Virus record (IMG/VR): IMGVR_UViG_3300035703_000049
Span: 1 to 64,000 of that record
Direction: 5' to 3' (one strand)
DNA from: a virus
DNA length: 64,000 nucleotides
Under the pieces are notes generated by a model, which made no database searches, was not told the origin of the DNA, and worked only from the letters and a program-made list of their open reading frames with translations. Shown here one piece after another: positions 60,496 to 64,000 of this stretch (position 1 is the first letter of the stretch; every line of letters begins with the position of its first letter). The translations under genes were made by a program, and so were the position numbers.

Positions 60496-61537
60496 CGTTG
60501 ATCTAATTAGAGAAATTTCATGGGTGCTTAGTGTAGCAAGTCAGCAAAATATGCTAGATGTATCTGGTGAATACATCTGGGCATATCCTAAGAACAAGTC
60601 GCTTGATGAATTAAAAGTGCGTAGTTGCACTATCTTTAGCAGTGGCAACGCTATAAAAGATGTTGAGGTTAACAGCTTTGTACAACAATCAAACATAGCT
60701 ACTCATTTAAAAGATCCATGGATCGTAAAGAAATTTGAGGAACGATTCTTCAATTGGGTAAAAGAGAATCCAAATCATAAGATAAAAAATTTAGATCTTT
60801 TTAAGTATACAGCTTTCGCAGCAGGTTCACAGGAAACATTTTCTAACTTCTACTTAAGTAATCGAAACAAACGATTTAGAGTTTTCAAAGGTGAATATTG
60901 GTGGCATATGGATGTATGGTCAAGCTTAGGGTTAAGCTGGGCATACATTGAAGATGATGAAATTAGACCAAACGATACTGTAATTTGCAGTTATCCATTT
61001 GCATTGTTTGGTCGTAAGCATCCTCAGTTTGATTGGTTATTAGATGAAGTAAAAGCAAAAAATTGCAAGCTGTTACTGGACTTTATCTATCTACCTAACA
61101 CATGCAATGAAGTTGAAGTAGACTTACAACATGAATGTATTGATGAAATTAGTTTTAGCTTTTCCAAAACGTTCCCAGTTCAATGCGCTAAGATAGCAGT
61201 TCGAATGTTAAAAAATAAACCCGTTGACATGATGCAAATAAGTAACGACGAAAACATATGCAATCGCTTAAGTGCAGGGCTAGGATTGGATATTATGAAC
61301 AACTTCCCTATGAACTATATGTATGAAAAGTACAAAGACAAGCAGCAATTTTGGTGCAGTAAACTAGGATTAACTCCAAGCCCAGTAGTCCATTTTGGAA
61401 CAGGAGATGATTATACTGCTTATGGAAAGCAACATTCTGCTCGTTGGTTCAGTGAATTCAATAATCAACAGGGAAGATACAATTTAGGTATGTTATATGA
61501 AAATGAAAATTTACTTTACAACCTAAACTATATATAG
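60488..61537 (+). CDS. PLP-dependent aminotransferase-like protein (copy 2)
   Basis: Paralogue of the 59061 protein: AAGSQETFSNFY (111-122) replaces SAGTTQSFDSFY, LLLDFIYLPNT carries D198, and SFSFSKTFPVQCAKIAVRM carries K227 and R239. KRFRVFKGEYWWH matches KRFRCYVGEYFYH upstream of the cofactor region. An extra N-terminal 30-residue stretch (MLNVDLIREISWVLSVAS) is unique to this copy. It starts at GTG, overlapping the previous stop as GTGCTTAA. Both catalytic lysines are kept, so both copies may be active, perhaps on different substrates. Confidence 0.8.
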   Translation: MLNVDLIREISWVLSVASQQNMLDVSGEYIWAYPKNKSLDELKVRSCTIFSSGNAIKDVEVNSFVQQSNIATHLKDPWIVKKFEERFFNWVKENPNHKIKNLDLFKYTAFAAGSQETFSNFYLSNRNKRFRVFKGEYWWHMDVWSSLGLSWAYIEDDEIRPNDTVICSYPFALFGRKHPQFDWLLDEVKAKNCKLLLDFIYLPNTCNEVEVDLQHECIDEISFSFSKTFPVQCAKIAVRMLKNKPVDMMQISNDENICNRLSAGLGLDIMNNFPMNYMYEKYKDKQQFWCSKLGLTPSPVVHFGTGDDYTAYGKQHSARWFSEFNNQQGRYNLGMLYENENLLYNLNYI

Positions 61538-61558
61538 TATTACATTAAGGATAAGAGG

Positions 61559-62080
61559 TTGCCAAGTAAGGGAAAAGCTAAAGGAAACGGATGGGAAAGG
61601 GAAGTCGCAGATTTTCTTTTCGAGTTGTACGGGGAAAGCTTTGTACGTGTACCCAACTCAGGTGCATTTATTGGTGGCAAAAACAGTCATCGTAAAGGAA
61701 ATTTGAGCGAACAACAAATCCGTGGCTTTAAAGGGGATATAATTCCAGGTCCCAGTTTTCCCCACTTGAACTTGGAAGCAAAGTTCTATAAGGACTTTGC
61801 TTTCCATCAAGTGCTTGCAGGAAGTTGCAAGCAACTTGATGATTGGATAAATCAAATTTTAACTACTTGTGACGAAACAGACATAAACATATTAGCGATG
61901 AAATTTAATCGCAAAGGCTCATTTATTGCATACGAAATAAAGCACATTCCAATCTTAAATTTAGGTCCAAACTACATACGATACTATAATCATAAACATA
62001 CTCATGGCACTTGGATAATTCAAGAATTCAATAATTTTTGGCAGCTTAACGGCACACAAATCAAAAATCTCTCAGCTTAA
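61559..62080 (+). CDS. PD-(D/E)XK nuclease, Holliday-junction resolvase-like (173 aa)
   Basis: It starts at TTG, with AAGGATAAGAGG upstream; no ATG is nearer. The family pattern is NGWEREVADFL with E13/E15, then GDIIPGP (D60) and LNLEAKF with E73-A-K75, the D...ExK core of this nuclease fold. VPNSGAF with a GGK..H stretch matches phage endonuclease or resolvase members. The length is normal. A role in DNA processing with gp46-gp47 is plausible. It is the last plus-strand gene before the structured intergenic region. Confidence 0.72.
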   Translation: MPSKGKAKGNGWEREVADFLFELYGESFVRVPNSGAFIGGKNSHRKGNLSEQQIRGFKGDIIPGPSFPHLNLEAKFYKDFAFHQVLAGSCKQLDDWINQILTTCDETDINILAMKFNRKGSFIAYEIKHIPILNLGPNYIRYYNHKHTHGTWIIQEFNNFWQLNGTQIKNLSA

Positions 62081-62146
62081 CAGCACACTCATTTAGGCTA
62101 AACATAGGCTATATAGCCCCATATCTACGTTCAACTTTGAAGGTTG

Positions 62147-62167
62147 GCGACACCCCGATATTGTCGC
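62147..62167. other. Hairpin GCGACA...TGTCGC
   Basis: A six-base perfect stem with loop CCCCGATAT, inside the structured region. No T-run follows on either strand, so it is not a standard terminator. Confidence 0.5.
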
Positions 62168-62290
62168 AATTGGGCACAGTAAGGCTAACTTTAGGCTAAA
62201 TGATCGCGGCTCTGTGAAAAAGATACAACCGCAACTAATACACACGTTCGCTGGTTAGGGCGTGGTGAAGTTCCGTCGCAGAAAGCTGGA

Positions 62291-62321
62291 GTAGGGGGTA
62301 CCGGGCGACCGCCTCCGCTAC
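62291..62321. other. GC-rich element with GNRA-type loop
   Basis: GTAG (62291-62294) pairs with CTAC (62318-62321). Inside, CGG and CCG enclose a GCGA loop (62305-62308), a GNRA-type tetraloop. The local GC content is much higher than in the rest of this AT-rich genome, as is typical of structured RNA. Confidence 0.45.
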
Positions 62322-62357
62322 ATGTAAATGTAAATCTCCTTTAACAATCACAACAGT

Positions 62358-62492
62358 ATGATGGAGTACTCAGATGAAGACTTCTATACTTTTCCTGGAA
62401 ACAGGAAAAGTATGACATCATATCTAGATGAATACTTTAAGTCGCTTAAGCGGTTTGCTCGTATGCAAGTAAAGTTAACACTGTGTTATTAA
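62358..62492 (+). CDS. Possible small protein in the structured region (44 aa)
   Basis: An ORF below usual length limits: it begins with two ATGs (62358 and 62361) and ends at TAA. The product starts MMEYSDEDFYTFPGN, followed by a basic helix SYLDEYFKSLKRFARM, which looks like a genuine amphipathic sequence with normal codon use. There is no Shine-Dalgarno upstream. It contains the 12-bp GAAA-capped hairpin, so either the hairpin or the protein may be the functional feature. Confidence 0.3.
   Translation: MMEYSDEDFYTFPGNRKSMTSYLDEYFKSLKRFARMQVKLTLCY
62386..62413. other. 12-bp perfect hairpin with GAAA tetraloop
   Basis: ATACTTTTCCTG (62386-62397), loop GAAA, then CAGGAAAAGTAT (62402-62413). 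No T-run follows on either strand, so a terminator is unlikely. It lies within the putative 44-aa ORF. Confidence 0.6.
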
Positions 62493-62543
62493 ATTGAAGA
62501 GAAGAAAATGTTCGAGTGTGAACGTAAGTGAACACGAAGAACA

Positions 62544-62560
62544 GATGTACGTAGTACATC
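62544..62560. other. Short perfect hairpin near the gp26-side gene end
   Basis: GATGTAC, loop GTA, GTACATC. It lies 50 bases downstream of the convergent minus-strand gene's stop. No T-run is adjacent, so a role in transcript ending is unproven. Confidence 0.4.
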
Positions 62561-62609
62561 TCAAAAGAATAGATAAGAATCAAAAAGAATATATTAGGAT
62601 AGTTACGAC

Positions 62610-62804
62610 TTAAAAGAATGGAAGACCTGACTTTTTAGTTGTTTCCATATTATCTTTTATAATTTTTCCTATTATCTCTCTTTCTTGATAATCAAGTAAA
62701 AATGCATCGTCGTAAGATAATCCTCCCCTCATATACCAACATATCCTCAATAACTCTTCTTTGAGTGATAACGATTCTTTATCCAGATTATCGAGATATT
62801 TCAC
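62610..62804 (-). CDS. Small tail-assembly chaperone-like protein (64 aa)
   Basis: It begins at GTG, with GGGG two bases upstream, a poor spacing; the frame is open further but without an ATG. The sequence WYMRGGLSYDDAFLLDYQEREIIGKIIK followed by KKSGLPFF at the C-terminus is the pattern of short proteins found after gp26-type genes in marine T4-like phages, sometimes called tail or baseplate assembly chaperones. It comes 20 bases after gp26. Its function is inferred from position only. Confidence 0.6.
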   Translation of the reverse strand: MKYLDNLDKESLSLKEELLRICWYMRGGLSYDDAFLLDYQEREIIGKIIKDNMETTKKSGLPFF

Positions 62805-62824
62805 TACCCCATCGTTATCTAATG

Positions 62825-63658
62825 TTAATAACCTGGAGCGAAAAAATTTGCAGGATCAAAATCAATAGAGGTATCATATGTTTTTGAACAACTTTCGCAT
62901 TGTGCAGTAAGTTTTGGTAACTTATAATTTGATACGTATTCATTTATCATATTTTTAACTTTATCAAACATTTCTTTATCTGCTTGCGTGATAAATTCTG
63001 TAATTTCAAAATGATCTGTAACTTTTTCGTAATCTGAAGTAATAATTGCTGCTATACTATGAGCTAACCGATTGTTTACGTTTTTAGCAATTTTCCTCAT
63101 CGTATTTCCTATTATTTCTGAACGTTGTTCGGTTGTAATATTAGGTTGACCTAACTGTTGAAGCATTCTGTTTTCTTCATAACTATCAATATTAAAAGAG
63201 TTAATTTCTTTAAAGTTAAGTGGTTTTAATTCAAAAGTTAAATCGTTAATAGTTGACATTTTTTCCCAATTTGGTTGTTGAATATTTTCCATTATCCAAC
63301 GACAATCAACTTCGTTATCATTAATAGAATTACAGTGAGGGCATTTACTTTCTAATTTTAAGTTAGGGCCATATGTTGCTATTCGTATTGCTAATAAAAT
63401 ATAATCTAAATCTGGTCTTGGTATATCCCAAGCATTCCTAATGTTTGGACAACAACTTTGAATCATATCAACTGTTGCAGATCCATTCATCAATGCATCG
63501 GCATTTTTTAAAAGTAAGTCATCTTTCCCAGTCATGCTTAACACTGGCATTTCTTTATTTTCTGGTAAATTTATCGATCCTGCTGGCCACCATTTACCAT
63601 TGCTAGGCAATTGAATGAATAATTTTGGTTGTCTAAAGTGCTTTGATAATGCTGACAT
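62825..63658 (-). CDS. gp26: Baseplate hub assembly protein gp26-like
   Basis: It has 277 residues, similar to the gp26/gp51-type hub assembly proteins of T4-like phages. Two CxxC pairs are visible: KCPHCN (C106, C109) in the middle and QCESCSK (C254, C257) near the C-terminus, which together could form a zinc ribbon. The N-terminus FIQLPSNGKWWPAGSI and PVLSMTGKDDLLLKNADALMNG are typical of this group. AAGGAATC lies upstream of the ATG. A CATAAATA late box lies 44 bases upstream, and a divergent gene starts on the other strand. Confidence 0.78.
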   Translation of the reverse strand: MSALSKHFRQPKLFIQLPSNGKWWPAGSINLPENKEMPVLSMTGKDDLLLKNADALMNGSATVDMIQSCCPNIRNAWDIPRPDLDYILLAIRIATYGPNLKLESKCPHCNSINDNEVDCRWIMENIQQPNWEKMSTINDLTFELKPLNFKEINSFNIDSYEENRMLQQLGQPNITTEQRSEIIGNTMRKIAKNVNNRLAHSIAAIITSDYEKVTDHFEITEFITQADKEMFDKVKNMINEYVSNYKLPKLTAQCESCSKTYDTSIDFDPANFFAPGY

Positions 63659-63680
63659 TTTGATTCCTTGTCTTTTTGGC

Positions 63681-63688
63681 TATAAATA
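63681..63688 (+). promoter_or_regulatory. T4-type late promoter (TATAAATA) of the tape-measure-like gene
   Basis: A perfect T4 late box. Transcription would start near 63694, 27 bases before the ATG at 63721. Confidence 0.65.
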
Positions 63689-63702
63689 TTTGCGTATATC
63701 TA

Positions 63703-63710
63703 TATTTATG
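63703..63710 (-). promoter_or_regulatory. Late promoter (CATAAATA) of gp26
   Basis: The minus strand reads CATAAATA, one base from consensus; RNA would start near 63697 and run to gp26. It lies across the start region of the plus-strand promoter, in the same crossed layout seen at 50805-50832. Confidence 0.5.
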
Positions 63711-63720
63711 TGAGCATATA

Positions 63721-64000
63721 ATGACAGTTAAAGGTACATTTGGTAAAGAAGATATTGAGTTATATAACGCCGCAGAAGAAGATACCCTGCGTAGATTATT
63801 ATATGTTACAGAACTTAATAGTAAAGCAGATAAAAAAACTCTAGATGCGATTGGAAAAGGAATATCATCATCAAATGATGGTCTTGAAGATTTAGATCGT
63901 GCAAGCAGTAGATCATCTGATGGTTTAGAAGAACTTGCATCAAGCACAAAAAATTCAAATAAAGCATTTGGGGATTTTAGTCGTGATTTTAAATGGCATT
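63721..64000 (+). CDS. Probable tail tape-measure protein, 5' part (cut by window end)
   Basis: The frame is open from an ATG at 63721 to the window end, giving 93 residues. The sequence starts MTVKGTFGKEDIELYNAAEED and continues as helical, Ser/Asp/Lys-rich text (LNSKADKKTLDAIGKG, repeated SSSNDGLEDL and SSDGLEELAS) typical of tape-measure proteins, with no stop. It lies opposite gp26, which in T4-like phages also neighbours hub and tape-measure genes. The rest is missing, so identification is tentative. Confidence 0.5.
   Translation, partial: MTVKGTFGKEDIELYNAAEEDTLRRLLYVTELNSKADKKTLDAIGKGISSSNDGLEDLDRASSRSSDGLEELASSTKNSNKAFGDFSRDFKWH

Larger units (their letters stand above)
62081..62609 (+). 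ncRNA. Structured, locally GC-rich intergenic region, candidate ncRNA
   Basis: A 529-base gap between converging genes, far longer than any other in the window. It holds many short inverted repeats: GGCTATATAGCC (62107-62118), GCGACA/TGTCGC (62147-62167), GCGG/CCGC (62206-62232), a GC-rich element at 62291-62321 with CGG-GCGA-CCG, a 12-bp GAAA-capped hairpin (62386-62413) and GATGTAC-GTA-GTACATC (62544-62560). The word TTTAGGCTAAA occurs twice (62092 and 62190). No tRNA or terminator was found. The strand given is a guess; a structured RNA on either strand is possible. Confidence 0.4.

Noticed and set aside
62260-62330. tmRNA or tRNA-like 3' end (GGGGGTACC...CGCCTCCGCTAC)
   Set aside because: It resembles a tmRNA acceptor end only loosely: no TTCGA T-loop, no CCA end, no tag ORF with the usual sequence, and no matching 5' acceptor half was found.
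62386-62413. Hairpin as a rho-independent terminator
   Set aside because: The stem is perfect, but there is no T-run on either strand, and the GAAA loop and position within an ORF point elsewhere.
1-64000. CRISPR array, insertion sequence, integrase or attachment site
   Set aside because: No spaced direct repeats, transposase or recombinase motifs, or terminal inverted repeats around a gene were seen.

Overview
The window is AT-rich DNA that reads as a piece of a lytic T4-superfamily myovirus, most likely a marine one related to pelagiphages or cyanophages. The evidence is recognisable homologues of T4 gp5, gp6, gp25, gp26, gp53, gp46, gp47 and the late sigma factor gp55, phage-type dihydrofolate reductase and thymidylate synthase, a probable gp48, T4-type late-promoter motifs (TATAAATA/AATAAATA), and almost no intergenic space. 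No photosynthesis gene, tRNA, integrase, transposase or CRISPR was seen, so the host cannot be named.

Layout. (1) 27-5112, plus: three unknown small proteins, then frd, td, a PIG-L/LmbE-type deacetylase, a DegT-type aminotransferase and an extended SDR epimerase, all overlapping by a few bases. (2) 19524-5082, minus: a 14.4-kb accessory operon with six radical-SAM proteins (five with an N-terminal twitch-like cysteine domain, one B12-binding type), two GT8-like and two related GT-A-like proteins, an SGNH-like hydrolase and several unknown proteins. It starts at a sigma70-like promoter with no leader. (3) 50796-19564, minus: baseplate and tail operons (gp48-like, gp53, hub protein, gp5, gp25, gp6), a giant 4774-residue structural protein, and fibre or fibre-associated proteins. 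(4) 50867-62080, plus: gp55, gp47, three surface or sugar-type genes, gp46, a GDP-mannose-3,5-epimerase-like enzyme, an Hc1-like small basic protein, a 2OG-Fe(II) oxygenase, two related PLP enzymes around a beta-rich protein, and a PD-(D/E)XK nuclease. (5) 62081-62609: a structured, locally GC-rich stretch with no clear gene. (6) 63658-62610, minus: gp26 and a small chaperone-like ORF. (7) 63721 onward, plus: the start of a probable tape-measure gene cut by the window edge.

How it may work together. Host sigma70-like promoters appear to drive gp46, gp47, gp55 and the radical-SAM operon. gp55 would then direct transcription from TATAAATA-type promoters of the tail genes. The many sugar, radical-SAM, glycosyltransferase and PLP genes suggest that the phage makes an unusual glycan or modifies a protein or sugar, perhaps on the virion or host surface; this is inference. 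The strongest candidates for something undescribed are the six-enzyme radical-SAM/glycosyltransferase operon, the giant protein with seven FG-GAP-like repeats, the recurring leaderless -10/N6/ATG promoters, the crossed divergent late promoters, and the structured region near 62.1-62.6 kb.
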